Origin: Devosia rhodophyticola
GTDB taxonomy: Bacteria; Pseudomonadota; Alphaproteobacteria; Rhizobiales; Devosiaceae
DNA: 64,000 bases
NCBI RefSeq assembly: GCF_028816475.1
Contig: NZ_CP118247.1
Coordinates: 1,364,001-1,428,000 of the forward strand
Direction: 5' to 3'
How positions within the stretch are numbered: position 1 is the stretch's first letter; every line of letters starts with the position of its first letter. Made by a program: the position numbers and the translations under genes. Of the stretch, positions 25,653 through 34,715 are shown piece after piece. The notes beneath the pieces were generated by a model. The model searched no databases and was not told the DNA's origin. It saw only the letters and a list, made by a program, of their open reading frames with translations.

Positions 25653-26690
25653 ATGACTTATCGCGCCGATCCGGCACGCTATGACTCAATGCAGTACCGC
25701 CGCTCAGGCAAATCCGGGCTGAAACTGCCAATCATCAGTCTCGGGCTGTGGCAGAATTTTGGCGGCACGCGGGACTATCCCAGTGCCATGGAAATCCTCG
25801 GACATGCGTTTGACGCCGGGATCACCCATTTCGATCTGGCCAACAATTATGGGCCGCCAGCAGGATCGTCCGAAGAATTGTTCGGCACGGTTTTGGCGCG
25901 CGATTTTCGCCCCTATCGCGACGAAATGATCGTTTCGACCAAGGCGGGTTATAATATGTGGCCGGGGCCTTATGGCGAATTTGGCAGCCGAAAATATGTG
26001 CTGGCGAGCCTCGATCAAAGCCTTGGGCGCATGGGGCTCGACTATGTCGATATTTTCTATTCACACCGGTTTGATCCCGATACCCCGCTCGAGGAAACCA
26101 TGGGCGCTCTCGCCCACGCCGTGCGGTCGGGCAAGGCGCTTTATGTCGGCATTTCCAGCTATCCAGAAAAGGAAACCCGCGAGGCCTATCGGATATTGAA
26201 GGAGATGGGGGTGGCCACCACCATTCACCAGCCCTCCTATTCGATGCTTAATCGCTGGATTGAAGACGACAAGACCATGGATGCCTGTGGCGAACTGGGC
26301 ATTGGCATGATTGCCTTTTCGCCCCTGGCGCAAGGGGTGCTGTCGGGCAAATACAACAAGGGCAAGACCGAGGGTACGCGGGGCGGCAATCCCAACGGAT
26401 CGTTGCGGGCCAGCCATATCGAGCCACGTGTGCTCGCCGCCGTCGAGGCGTTGGAGCCGATTGCGCATGCGCGGGGCCAGTCCATGGTGCAGCTGGCGCT
26501 GAGCTGGGCGTTGCGGCGGCCTGAAATGACCTCGGCGCTCGTCGGTGTGCGCACGCTTGAGCAGCTCAAAGACAATCTGGGTGTGCTCAATAATCTGAGC
26601 CTTGCCGACGATGAGATCGCGGCCATTGATGCGGCGACCAAGGGCGGATTGATGGATTTACATCCGCGCCCCAGCGGCTGGCTGCGATAG
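25653..26690 (+). CDS. Aldo/keto reductase, L-glyceraldehyde 3-phosphate reductase type
   Basis: A 345-residue TIM-barrel aldo/keto reductase of the YghZ/MgrA group (AKR14 type). It has LPIISLGLWQNFGG, the catalytic Asp and Tyr in HFDLANNYGPPAGSSEE, the catalytic Lys in IVSTKAGYNMWPGPYG, and FYSHRFDPDTPLEET, with the cofactor loop SALVGVRTLEQLKDN near the end. E. coli YghZ reduces L-glyceraldehyde 3-phosphate and helps with methylglyoxal. A longer frame starting at 25470 overlaps the divergent trhO gene and is not likely to be translated; MTYRADPARYDSMQYRRSG is the family's opening. The next gene starts 2 bases after this stop, so they are cotranscribed. Confidence 0.92.
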   Translation: MTYRADPARYDSMQYRRSGKSGLKLPIISLGLWQNFGGTRDYPSAMEILGHAFDAGITHFDLANNYGPPAGSSEELFGTVLARDFRPYRDEMIVSTKAGYNMWPGPYGEFGSRKYVLASLDQSLGRMGLDYVDIFYSHRFDPDTPLEETMGALAHAVRSGKALYVGISSYPEKETREAYRILKEMGVATTIHQPSYSMLNRWIEDDKTMDACGELGIGMIAFSPLAQGVLSGKYNKGKTEGTRGGNPNGSLRASHIEPRVLAAVEALEPIAHARGQSMVQLALSWALRRPEMTSALVGVRTLEQLKDNLGVLNNLSLADDEIAAIDAATKGGLMDLHPRPSGWLR

Positions 26691-26691
26691 G

Positions 26692-27315
26692 ATGATGATG
26701 CGGGCCGGGTTGAAAGAAATCCTGGCGGGCGTGGCGCTGCTGATCGCTGGCTGTGCGCCGGCGTTCAGTTTTGATGCGGCGACCGATGCAGTGCTGGGGT
26801 CGCTCAAGATTGGCAAGGTGCTGCACCAGAACGCGCTCACCACGCTGATGAGCGGTTCGCAGCGCTGGTGCTACGATCAGCAGCAAAACAGTTGTGGCTG
26901 GAGCGATATTTATCTCGATATCGGGGACGAGCGGGTCAGCTACGAGGGATCAACGCTGTGGGACGAGGCCACCGAAATTGCGGTGGTGCACGAATTGGCA
27001 CTGCGCGATGATCGCTATGTGTGCGAAGTGGCCGAAACGGCAACCCCGACCACCCGCGCCATTGCCGTGGGCAGTGGCCAGCCGATCGGGGGGCGTCCTT
27101 TAGCCGAACTCAAGGCCGAAATCGGGGCGGCAGAAGCGGCGGACATTTCCTACGATTGTTTTGATTATGTGCTGATTTCGCTCGCCCAAAACCGTGAAAG
27201 CCTGATCTTGCGCCAGCGTCAATATATCAATGGCACCACCGACGCCGCCAACGATGTGTCGGTGACGCTGCACTTCGATCCAACCGTCGCCCATTCGCTG
27301 AAATTGCGGTGGTGA
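26692..27315 (+). CDS. Hypothetical lipoprotein
   Basis: A 207-residue protein I do not recognise. Three ATGs in a row open the frame. The N-terminus is a signal peptide ending in LLIAGC, a lipobox, so it is probably a lipoprotein exposed to the periplasm. The mature part contains QRWCYDQQQNSCGW with two Cys, and YVCEVAET and DISYDCFDYV with two more, so two disulfides are possible. It has mixed beta character and a C-terminal LRW. It follows the aldo/keto reductase by one base, which points to one transcript. No family can be named. Confidence 0.75.
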   Translation: MMMRAGLKEILAGVALLIAGCAPAFSFDAATDAVLGSLKIGKVLHQNALTTLMSGSQRWCYDQQQNSCGWSDIYLDIGDERVSYEGSTLWDEATEIAVVHELALRDDRYVCEVAETATPTTRAIAVGSGQPIGGRPLAELKAEIGAAEAADISYDCFDYVLISLAQNRESLILRQRQYINGTTDAANDVSVTLHFDPTVAHSLKLRW

Positions 27316-27522
27316 GGGGTGTTTCGCTGAAACGCGAGGCGGGTGGTATCTGAACAGCAAGCCTGCATTCCTGACATCGTCGATTTTGCATGTATCCAGC
27401 TTTTGTTGGTGCCAGCGAGGCCGTAGTTGCGCTCGGCGGTCGGTATGCTAGAAGCCCGCGTTGGGAACAGTCCGGCGGGATGGGCATTGACACAATCAAA
27501 ATCAGCTTCAACCAGTCAGCCC

Positions 27523-28371
27523 ATGCATATTGCGCTGACGTTTGACGATAATTTCTGGGCGCCTGCGTATGCGGTGATGCGGTCGGTCTGTGTGCATACC
27601 AAGCGCAAGGCTGATCTGGTGTTTCACCTTTGCCATCGCACCATGAGTGATGCGCACAAGGCGGACCTCGCCAAGATCGCAATCGAATTTGGCGCCAAGC
27701 TGGTCTGGTATGATCTTGATCAATCTGACCAGTTCAATCAAACGGTCGACCGCATTCCAGCAAAAAAACGGTTCGGCAAGATCGTCTATGCGCGCCTGTT
27801 GCTGGACCGGCTTATTGATCCTTCAATCGAGCGGGTGGTCTATCTCGATTGCGATGTACTGGTGCGAGCGCCCATCGAGCAGCTATACGACGTCGATCTG
27901 GGCGACTGCGCAATCGGGGCTGTTCGCGACACGATGGGCGGCTTTATCACCGGGGGACGTGACCTGGCGCACAATGGCGAGATATTTGACATCGCCGACC
28001 CCTATTTCAATTCCGGCGTCATTGTCATCGATATTGCCAAGTGGCGCGAGGCCGATATTGGCAGCCGGATCGATGGACTTCTGGCCGACGGCACCATGGA
28101 CAAACTCTATTTTGATCAGGACATTTTGAACCTGATATTTGTCAACAAATGGCAACAACTGCCCGCGCGCTGGAATACGATTGACGCGCGCGGCGCGCAC
28201 GAAGGCATGGACGTTGCCTTGTTGCATTATACGGGCCCATCAAAGCCCTGGAACCTGATATCGACCGTGGCCTATCGGCGATTTTACCGCCATGTAATGA
28301 CCAATGAGCTGTTTTATCGCTTCATGCGGCATCGCTGGAAGCGGTACTGGGCAAAAAAGTTCGGACGTTAA
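27523..28371 (+). CDS. Glycosyltransferase family 8
   Basis: A 282-residue GT-A glycosyltransferase. MHIALTFDDNFWAPAYAVMRS opens the nucleotide-sugar domain. The metal-binding DxD is in VVYLDCDVLVRAP near residue 105, followed by PYFNSGVIVIDIAKWRE and YFDQDILNLIFVNKWQQLPARWN, and the closing LLHYTGPSKPW with the second metal histidine. All are standard GT8 marks (LgtC/glycogenin type). The C-terminal RHRWKRYWAKKFGR is basic and may bind the membrane. Retaining transfer of galactose or glucose to a lipid-linked glycan is the usual role; the acceptor is unknown. The longer frame from 27427 has no clear ribosome site and adds unrelated residues. Confidence 0.9.
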   Translation: MHIALTFDDNFWAPAYAVMRSVCVHTKRKADLVFHLCHRTMSDAHKADLAKIAIEFGAKLVWYDLDQSDQFNQTVDRIPAKKRFGKIVYARLLLDRLIDPSIERVVYLDCDVLVRAPIEQLYDVDLGDCAIGAVRDTMGGFITGGRDLAHNGEIFDIADPYFNSGVIVIDIAKWREADIGSRIDGLLADGTMDKLYFDQDILNLIFVNKWQQLPARWNTIDARGAHEGMDVALLHYTGPSKPWNLISTVAYRRFYRHVMTNELFYRFMRHRWKRYWAKKFGR

Positions 28372-28381
28372 CGGGGAAGCG

Positions 28382-29200
28382 TTAGGCGGTCGGGTCGATA
28401 TTGTGACGGGCGCAGAGGATTGCCATGGCGCTGTCGGGGGCGGGCAATTGCATGCCGGCGCGACCGCGATTGGTGAACTGGCTGCGCCAGACGTGGACGC
28501 CCAAAGTTTCAGGCCTGATCACGGTTTCGATGCGGCTGCCGGGTTGCATAAGCGCGGGTACATCCTCATAGGGCACCGGGTAGAACACGGGCGGCGGTTG
28601 CACCTGATCCCAGAGACCGCGCTGGCGGGCAAAATGGGTCAGGGCAAAAGGGCCGGTGGCGCCATATTGCATGTTTTCAGGTGGCACTTTCAGGCCGACC
28701 AGCCGCTTGGTAGCGACTTCAAGACGCCGGATCGGGGGCAGGTGCGGCTCGAACAGGGGTCGGTTTTCTGCCGAAAAAACCTTTATCAGATCATCGAGCA
28801 AGGGCGCGTTGGCGGGCATTGAGAGCACCGCTACATTGATCGAGCCGGGGCGCTCAAAGCCCATCAGATAGTCTGGCAGATCGGCAAAGGGGCGGACGCA
28901 GAAAATATCGGCGTCTGACCAGATGCCCGCTTCGGCCTGCAACAGCTTTAGCCGAAAATAGTCGGAAAACACTGCCGGGGTGCCGTGGCCCTTGTAAAAA
29001 ACGAGGCGATCTTCGGGCACGATCTTTGCTGCATCGTGCCAGACCGCGCCGGTTGGGAGGTCGGGGACTGGGGCGTAGCTATAGAGGTGGAAGGCGTGGC
29101 CCTGAGCGATGAAGGTGCGGATGCACAAATGCTCCAGCCAGCTCAAGGGTCCATGCCAGAAAGAAGCGATGACCGGCAGGCCGTTTTCCTGTGCGATCAT
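28382..29200 (-). CDS. Glycosyltransferase with DXD motif (GT32-like)
   Basis: A 272-residue protein with the DXD pattern of sugar-binding GT-A enzymes (Gly_transf_sug type): AVFSDYFRLKLLQAEAGIWSD then ADIFCVRPF, where the central DAD binds the metal of the nucleotide sugar. FWHGPLSWLEHLCIRTF near the start is typical for capsular or LPS-related transferases in Rhizobiales. The C-terminal region has GVHVWRSQFTNRGR, a likely acceptor loop. The acceptor is unknown. It converges on the GT8 gene with 10 bp between stops, and its start is 25 bp before the pheT stop side. Confidence 0.8.
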   Translation of the reverse strand: MIAQENGLPVIASFWHGPLSWLEHLCIRTFIAQGHAFHLYSYAPVPDLPTGAVWHDAAKIVPEDRLVFYKGHGTPAVFSDYFRLKLLQAEAGIWSDADIFCVRPFADLPDYLMGFERPGSINVAVLSMPANAPLLDDLIKVFSAENRPLFEPHLPPIRRLEVATKRLVGLKVPPENMQYGATGPFALTHFARQRGLWDQVQPPPVFYPVPYEDVPALMQPGSRIETVIRPETLGVHVWRSQFTNRGRAGMQLPAPDSAMAILCARHNIDPTA

Positions 29201-29225
29201 CGCGCTTATTTCTTTCTCAAATCGG

Positions 29226-31649
29226 TCACGCCCGGAGCGTGCCGCCGGTTGATTTGGTCACGGCGCCAATGATGGCGGCGGAGACTTTTTCGATATCCTC
29301 GTCGGTCAAGGTCTTGTCCAGCGGCTGAAGCGTTACCTCGATGCCGACGGACTTCTTGCCTTCCCCGACATGAGCGCCTTCAAAGACGTCAAAGATACCA
29401 ACATCGCTGATCAGGTTTTTGTCGGCGCCCCTCGCGGCGCGCAAAATGACAGCGGCAGTGACGGCGCGATCGACCACAAAGGCGAAATCGCGACTGACGG
29501 GCATCAAGCCTGAGAGATTGAGCGCCGGCTTGGTTTTGGTCGGTTTTTTGCGCGGTTCGGGCAGCGCGTCGAGGTCGATTTCAAAGGCGGCGACCGGACC
29601 ATCGAGATCAAGTTCGGCGGCCCAGGCGGGGTGCAGTTCGCCGAACCAGCCGAGAATGAGCTTTGGCCCAAGTTGAATGCGACCGCCCCGGCCCGGATGG
29701 CTCCAGGGCGCCGGTTCGGCCACCACCTGCACCTTGTCGATATCAACGCCCAAGGCATCGAGCGCGGCGCCAATATCGGCCTTTGCGTCGAAAACGCCGA
29801 CCGGTGCGGCCTTGCCGGTCCAGTGGCGACCTGCGCCGGTCAGCCCGGCAGTGCCGGTGCGGATGCCGGTGGCGTAGGTGTGCTGGCCCTCGGGCGCGGA
29901 CGACAGGAAAATCTGACCCACTTCAAAGAAGCCCAGATCGGCAATGCCACGATTGGCATTGCGCTTGGCCGCCGACAGAAGGCCGGGCAACAATGAGGGA
30001 CGCATGTCGGTCATGTCGGCGGCAATGGCATTGGCCAGTTGCAACTCGTCCTGACCGCCGCCGAATTTTTCGGCCATCTCGTGATCGATAAAGCTCCAGG
30101 TGACCGCCTCGTCCAGCCCCCGCGACGCCAGGGCCCGGCGGGCAATGCGGCGACGGTTCTGGATGGTCGTCAACATGGGAGGGGCGACATGGGTGAGCCG
30201 CTCGAGTGGCTCGACCGGGACATTATCGACCCCGACCATGCGCATGATTTCTTCGGTCAGATCGGCCTTGAGGCTCACATCGGGCCGCCAGCTTGGCACC
30301 CTGATTGTGAGGGTGTCGCCCGTGGCTTCAATGGCGAAGCCCAAAGCTGTCAAAATGGCCTTGATCACCATGGGTTCAACGTCGAGCCCGGTCAGGCGTT
30401 TGACTTCGCTCAAGGGGAACTGGATGGTTGTATTGGCATACACATCCTCGCCCGAAATCACCGGCTCGCAGGGCTCGCCGCCACAAATCTGCATGACCAG
30501 CCGGGTGGCCAGTTCGAGGCCCGGTTCGGTCAGCGCCGGATCGACGCCGCGTTCCAGCCGATAGCGCGCATCCGAGACAATGCCCGTCGCCCGACCGGTG
30601 CGGGCAATAAGATCAGGGTCCCAGCTGGCGCATTCCATGAAGATATTGACGGTGCCCTCGGTGCAACTGGTGGGCACGCCTCCAAGGATGCCGCCGAGGC
30701 AGAGAGCGCCGCTATCGTCGGCAATGACGGTCATGGTTTCGTCGAGTTCGTGGCTTTTGCCATCGAGTCCTTCAAGGGTTTCGCCCGGCTTTGCGTTGCG
30801 CAAATAGGGCGCACCAGTGAATTTATCGGCATCATAGGCGTGCAAGGGGCGACCCCAGCCGAGCGAGACCAGATTGGTAATATCGGCCAAGGCATTGATG
30901 GGGCGGAGGCCAACGGCGCGCAGGCGCTGTTGCAGCCAGTCGGGCGATGGACCGTTCTTGACATTGCGGATCAGGCGACCGGCAAATTTGTGGATGGTTT
31001 TGGGCTCGTCGGCGGCAAATCGCTGCTCAAGCGCGCCAATCGGGCTGGGACCAACGGAAGGGACCGGCGACATGTCGGCGGGCTTTAGCGCGCCCAGCCC
31101 ATAGGCGGCCAGATCGCGGGCGATGCCATATACCCCGGTGGCGTCGCCGCGATTGGGGGTGATGGAAATATCAAAGGTGACGCCATCCAGTTTGGCGAAC
31201 TGATCGTAGGGCACGCCAACCGGCGCATCCTCCGGCAATTCAATGATGCCGTCGTGATCGCCCGACAGCTCCAGTTCGGCGCCCGAGCACAACATGCCAT
31301 TGCTGACCGCGCCGCGAATATTACCCTTGCCGATGGTCATGTCCTTGCCCGGAATATAGGTGCCGGGCGCGGCGAAGACGGTTTTCAGACCGGTGACGGC
31401 ATTGGGCGCGCCGCAGACCACATCGATCAACTCGCCAGTGCCAGCATCAACCTTGCAGACGCGCAATTTGTCGGCGTTGGGATGTTTTTCGGCCGACACG
31501 ACATGGGCGGTGACAAAATTCTTGAGCGCATCGCCCTCATGAATCACCTCTTCGACTTCCAGCCCGATCATGGTCAGGGTTTTGGCAATGTCGGCGACGC
31601 TGGCGTCTGTATCGAGATGCTCTTTGAGCCAATCAAGGGTGAATTTCAT
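29226..31649 (-). CDS. pheT: Phenylalanyl-tRNA synthetase beta subunit
   Basis: An 807-residue beta subunit of the alpha2-beta2 enzyme. The N-terminal tRNA-binding (EMAP-like) domain has VVSAEKHPNADKLRVCKVD. The B3/B4 editing domain, with GVTFDISITPNRGDATGVYGIARDLAAY, follows. B5 has FPLSEVKRLTGLDV, and the C-terminal FDX-ACB anticodon domain runs from PALNLSGLMPVSRDFAFVVD to the end. Length is normal. It is the last gene of a tight set: 12 bp separate it from the ASCH-exonuclease gene, itself 7 bp from pheS, so the three are almost certainly one transcript. Confidence 0.98.
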   Translation of the reverse strand: MKFTLDWLKEHLDTDASVADIAKTLTMIGLEVEEVIHEGDALKNFVTAHVVSAEKHPNADKLRVCKVDAGTGELIDVVCGAPNAVTGLKTVFAAPGTYIPGKDMTIGKGNIRGAVSNGMLCSGAELELSGDHDGIIELPEDAPVGVPYDQFAKLDGVTFDISITPNRGDATGVYGIARDLAAYGLGALKPADMSPVPSVGPSPIGALEQRFAADEPKTIHKFAGRLIRNVKNGPSPDWLQQRLRAVGLRPINALADITNLVSLGWGRPLHAYDADKFTGAPYLRNAKPGETLEGLDGKSHELDETMTVIADDSGALCLGGILGGVPTSCTEGTVNIFMECASWDPDLIARTGRATGIVSDARYRLERGVDPALTEPGLELATRLVMQICGGEPCEPVISGEDVYANTTIQFPLSEVKRLTGLDVEPMVIKAILTALGFAIEATGDTLTIRVPSWRPDVSLKADLTEEIMRMVGVDNVPVEPLERLTHVAPPMLTTIQNRRRIARRALASRGLDEAVTWSFIDHEMAEKFGGGQDELQLANAIAADMTDMRPSLLPGLLSAAKRNANRGIADLGFFEVGQIFLSSAPEGQHTYATGIRTGTAGLTGAGRHWTGKAAPVGVFDAKADIGAALDALGVDIDKVQVVAEPAPWSHPGRGGRIQLGPKLILGWFGELHPAWAAELDLDGPVAAFEIDLDALPEPRKKPTKTKPALNLSGLMPVSRDFAFVVDRAVTAAVILRAARGADKNLISDVGIFDVFEGAHVGEGKKSVGIEVTLQPLDKTLTDEDIEKVSAAIIGAVTKSTGGTLRA

Positions 31650-31661
31650 TGCTTTGGCACC

Positions 31662-32705
31662 TTACCGGAAATCGCTGGCTGACCCGGAAATCGCGGGCAG
31701 TTGGCGGGAAATCTTGAACAGTTCGACCAGCACATTGGCAAAGCCGCGCGCATCATCAATGGCGTTATGGGTGTGGGCGATATGGCCGTAAAACTCGGCG
31801 GGCAATTTGCTCATGCCCCAATCGAGATAGGGCGCGCCGCGCAGGGTGCCAGCCATGGTGTAAAGACACACACCGCCGCCCCTGAAAATCTGCCGTGTCT
31901 TGAACGGGCCGCTTAAAACCCGCGTGCCAGCATAGACATCCAGATAATGGTCCATCCACAGACCATCAAACATCATCGGCGCGGCGGCGAAAACCTTGGG
32001 GCCGGGCAGGCTATCGACCCAATCGGCAAAGCGCGGCATGACGATTTTCGGCGCCTCGGCATTTTCGGTCGCCGCCTTCCACGCCTCAGGCTGTGTCTGC
32101 CACCAGGCCATGGTGGTCGGGTCGGTGCCACGATCGGCGCGCGGCTGCAATTGCGCTTCAAATTCACCATGGCGCGTCCCGTCGGCTTCAATCGCCACCG
32201 AGGCGAAACTCAGCATCGAATGATGCAGGGGCGTTGGGCCATTGCTTTCAATATCGGTGACAATGAAGATGGGGCTGGCGACTTGGGCATAGAGCGCTCT
32301 TCCGGCTGGCAAGATTTCCACCAGTTTGAAGGTCTCGCAGACAATCTCCATATCGGAGGTGAAACCGCCATTGCGGGCGAAATAGGCCTCATGGCCAGCG
32401 CGCCATTGTGCATAGTCGCCTTCCCCTTCAAGATCGGAAAAGGTGGCGGTGATGGCGGCGAACGGCTTGATCTGGACCGAGACGGTTTCGATGCGGGCCG
32501 TAGCTTCACCGCGCCCGTTGAGCACGATATCGCGCCGTCCCACGACCGGCATCGGCTCGCCGTCAGCGCCAAAATCGCGCAGAGCGCCACAGGTCGCGGT
32601 TTTTTTGCCGGCCAATACCAGTGCGAGCAGCGAATCGGCCAGTGCCGGGCTGTCCCCAAAGCTGAACGCTATGTCGCCATCCACATTTGGCGTGGTTTGG
32701 GCCAT
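31662..32705 (-). CDS. ASCH domain fused to DEDDh 3'-5' exonuclease
   Basis: A 347-residue two-domain protein. Residues 10-133 are an ASCH domain with LVLAGKKTATCGALRDF, VGRRDIVLNGRGEATARIET, LEGEGDYAQWRAGHEAYF and EIVCETFKLVE. Residues 145-345 form a DnaQ-like exonuclease: FIVTDIESNG gives the D151/E153 pair, FDGLWMDHYL a probable second Asp, and HNAIDDARG (H313, D318) the third motif of the DEDDh class. ASCH domains bind RNA or act as amidohydrolases on modified nucleosides; DEDDh domains degrade RNA or DNA 3' ends. A fused RNA-processing or repair enzyme is plausible. It sits between pheS and pheT with 7 and 12 bp gaps, so it is expressed with them. Confidence 0.82.
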   Translation of the reverse strand: MAQTTPNVDGDIAFSFGDSPALADSLLALVLAGKKTATCGALRDFGADGEPMPVVGRRDIVLNGRGEATARIETVSVQIKPFAAITATFSDLEGEGDYAQWRAGHEAYFARNGGFTSDMEIVCETFKLVEILPAGRALYAQVASPIFIVTDIESNGPTPLHHSMLSFASVAIEADGTRHGEFEAQLQPRADRGTDPTTMAWWQTQPEAWKAATENAEAPKIVMPRFADWVDSLPGPKVFAAAPMMFDGLWMDHYLDVYAGTRVLSGPFKTRQIFRGGGVCLYTMAGTLRGAPYLDWGMSKLPAEFYGHIAHTHNAIDDARGFANVLVELFKISRQLPAISGSASDFR

Positions 32706-32712
32706 TAGCTAC

Positions 32713-33834
32713 TCAGCCCCCAAAAAGGGTTGGCAGGTCAAGTGGCCGGAACCCATAATGATCGAGCCAGCGCTTGTCGGCGTCAAAGAAGGCGCGCAGA
32801 TCCGGCATGCCATATTTGAGCATGGCGATGCGATCGATCCCCATGCCCCAGGCAAAGCCCTGATAGACGTCCGGGTCAAGGCCGGCCATGCGGATGACAT
32901 TTGGATGGACCATGCCGCAGCCGAGGATTTCGAGCCAGTCACTGCCCTGCCCGATCTTGACTTCCGAGCCTGAGCGGTCGCATTGCACATCGACTTCCAT
33001 CGAGGGTTCGGTGAAAGGGAAGAAGGACGGACGGAAGCGGGTTTTCACTTCGTCGACCTCGAAATAGGCCTTGAAGAATTCTTCCAGAACCCAGCGCAGC
33101 TGACCGATATGGCTGGATTTGTCGATCACCAGACCTTCGATCTGATGGAACATCGGCGTGTGGGTCTGGTCGCTGTCATTGCGATAGGTGCGGCCGGGAA
33201 TGACGACGCGAATGGGCGGGTCCATCGGCGGGGTCATATATCTGACTGCCGGTTTTTCATTGGCTTTCTGCATGACGCGGATCTGCACCGGCGAGGTGTG
33301 GGTGCGGAGCAGTTTCTTGACCCCGTCGGGTCCGGGCTTCATGAAAAACGTGTCGTGCATTTCCCGGGCGGGATGGCCTTCGGGGAAATTGAGCGCGGTG
33401 AAATTGAAATAGTCGGTTTCGATATCGGGGCCTTCGGCAATGGAAAAGCCCATGTCGGAGAAAATCGCGGTGATTTCATCGAGCGTCTGGCTGACCGGGT
33501 GGATGCGGCCCCGCGCGGTCGGCGCGGGCTGCAGCGGCAGGGTGATATCGACGGTTTCGGCGGCCAGCCGCGCTTCGAGCGCCTTGGCCTTGAGCTCAAC
33601 AAGGCGCTTTTCGATGAGGCCCGCGATTTCGCCCTTGAGCCCGTTAATCGCCGGTCCGGCGGTCTTGCGCTCTTCGGGGTCCATCTTGCCAAGGCCCGCC
33701 AAAAGCGCTGATACACTGCCCTTTTTGCCTAGACCCGACACGCGCACGCCATCAAGGCTGGCCTCATCGCTGCTATTGGCAATAGCGTGGGTCAGTTCGG
33801 CGCGCAAACTGTCAATCTGATCGTCTAGGGACAT
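32713..33834 (-). CDS. pheS: Phenylalanyl-tRNA synthetase alpha subunit
   Basis: A 373-residue alpha subunit. The N-terminal coiled coil (residues 1-90) binds tRNA. Class II motif 1 is around [19 protein letters not shown]. Motif 2 contains [24 protein letters not shown], motif 3 is [18 protein letters not shown] near the end. Together with pheT it charges tRNA-Phe. A terminator-like hairpin lies about 40-80 bases before the start, so expression may be attenuated or partly set by read-through from rpmI-rplT. Confidence 0.98.
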   Translation of the reverse strand: MSLDDQIDSLRAELTHAIANSSDEASLDGVRVSGLGKKGSVSALLAGLGKMDPEERKTAGPAINGLKGEIAGLIEKRLVELKAKALEARLAAETVDITLPLQPAPTARGRIHPVSQTLDEITAIFSDMGFSIAEGPDIETDYFNFTALNFPEGHPAREMHDTFFMKPGPDGVKKLLRTHTSPVQIRVMQKANEKPAVRYMTPPMDPPIRVVIPGRTYRNDSDQTHTPMFHQIEGLVIDKSSHIGQLRWVLEEFFKAYFEVDEVKTRFRPSFFPFTEPSMEVDVQCDRSGSEVKIGQGSDWLEILGCGMVHPNVIRMAGLDPDVYQGFAWGMGIDRIAMLKYGMPDLRAFFDADKRWLDHYGFRPLDLPTLFGG

Positions 33835-33871
33835 GGCTGGTTTCTCTTAAGAGCGGTGGGCAGACTGCTTT

Positions 33872-33918
33872 TACAAAACAAAACGCCCTGCGCCAGCCCC
33901 CAAGGGCGGCACAAGGCG
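33872..33918 (-). terminator. Terminator or attenuator between rplT and pheS
   Basis: On the minus strand, CGCCTTGTGCC and GGCGCAGGGCG pair over 11 bp (two G-U pairs) around a 13-base loop (33884-33894 with 33908-33918). They are followed by TTTTGTTTTG. This is a convincing intrinsic terminator. Because pheS starts only about 40 bases on, it either ends rpmI-rplT with read-through or is an attenuator, as pheST has in enterobacteria. No Phe-rich leader peptide was identified. Confidence 0.75.
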
Positions 33919-33944
33919 CAAATTTGCCTCAGCGATGCTGAAGA

Positions 33945-34349
33945 TCAGGCGGCGTTGACGCGCGAGTGGGTCGTTTTTTCGACCCCTTCGAGATATGCCA
34001 GTGCTGCCTTGGCCTTTTCGACCAATACGCCGAACGCTTCGGGCTGGGTGATCGCGAGATCAGACAACACCTTGCGGTCAACGGCAATCTCAGCCTTGCT
34101 GAGGCCGTCGATAAATCGACCATAGGTCAGGCCATGATCGCGCACGGCGGCGTTGATACGCTGGATCCACAGAGCGCGGAAATTACGCTTCTTGACGCGA
34201 CGGTCGCGGTAAGCATATTGGCCTGCCTTTTCGACGGCCTGCTTGGCGATACGGATGGTAGACTTGCGGCGGCCATAATAGCCCTCCGCAGCCTTCAAAA
34301 CTTTTTTATGGCGGGCGTGGTTGGTAACGCCTCTTTTAACGCGTGACAT
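33945..34349 (-). CDS. rplT: 50S ribosomal protein L20
   Basis: A 134-residue L20. [35 protein letters not shown]-type opening, [26 protein letters not shown] in the middle and [23 protein letters not shown] at the end are all diagnostic. The basic N-terminal helix binds 23S rRNA during early 50S assembly. The C-terminus is about 15 residues longer than the E. coli protein, as in other alphaproteobacteria. It follows rpmI by 23 bp; both precede pheS. In enterobacteria L20 represses its own operon by binding the rpmI leader; infC is not adjacent here. Confidence 0.98.
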   Translation of the reverse strand: MSRVKRGVTNHARHKKVLKAAEGYYGRRKSTIRIAKQAVEKAGQYAYRDRRVKKRNFRALWIQRINAAVRDHGLTYGRFIDGLSKAEIAVDRKVLSDLAITQPEAFGVLVEKAKAALAYLEGVEKTTHSRVNAA

Positions 34350-34372
34350 GTGTCAGCTTCCTTTCAGCGTTC

Positions 34373-34573
34373 TTAGCGGTTGTAGGGCATGTACCACTTG
34401 ACCAGGTTTTCATCGCCCTTTTGCAGGATCTTGGTCCCACGATTGGTGCGGATGTACTTGGCATTGTGGTTGATCAAACGGTGACGCTTGCCTGCGACAC
34501 CGGCTTTGACGCGGCCAGTCGCTGTGAAACTGAAACGCTTTTTGGCGCCAGATTTGGTCTTCATTTTGGGCAT
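34373..34573 (-). CDS. rpmI: 50S ribosomal protein L35
   Basis: A 66-residue L35 with the standard opening [20 protein letters not shown], the basic [15 protein letters not shown] and the C-terminal [18 protein letters not shown]. It is a late-assembly 50S protein. It is the first gene of the rpmI-rplT pair; about 140 bp without a gene lie upstream, before the chemoreceptor gene, and should hold its promoter. Translation initiation factor IF3 (infC), its usual partner in many bacteria, is absent at this place. Confidence 0.98.
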   Translation of the reverse strand: MPKMKTKSGAKKRFSFTATGRVKAGVAGKRHRLINHNAKYIRTNRGTKILQKGDENLVKWYMPYNR

Positions 34574-34715
34574 TTTGCGGGTCCTTGGTGTTTATAGATA
34601 GGTTTGGGCCTATCGCATTCATAGATCGCCACGGCATGCCTTTTGGCCGGGCGATCCGGAGAAGTTGGCTCTATAGGGGTATTAGACCATCATGGCAAGC
34701 CAGCAGTTGCCATTT

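Noticed and set aside
30039-31088. 349-codon plus-strand frame over pheT
   Set aside because: Antisense to pheT, no protein family, composition typical of an opposite-strand shadow.
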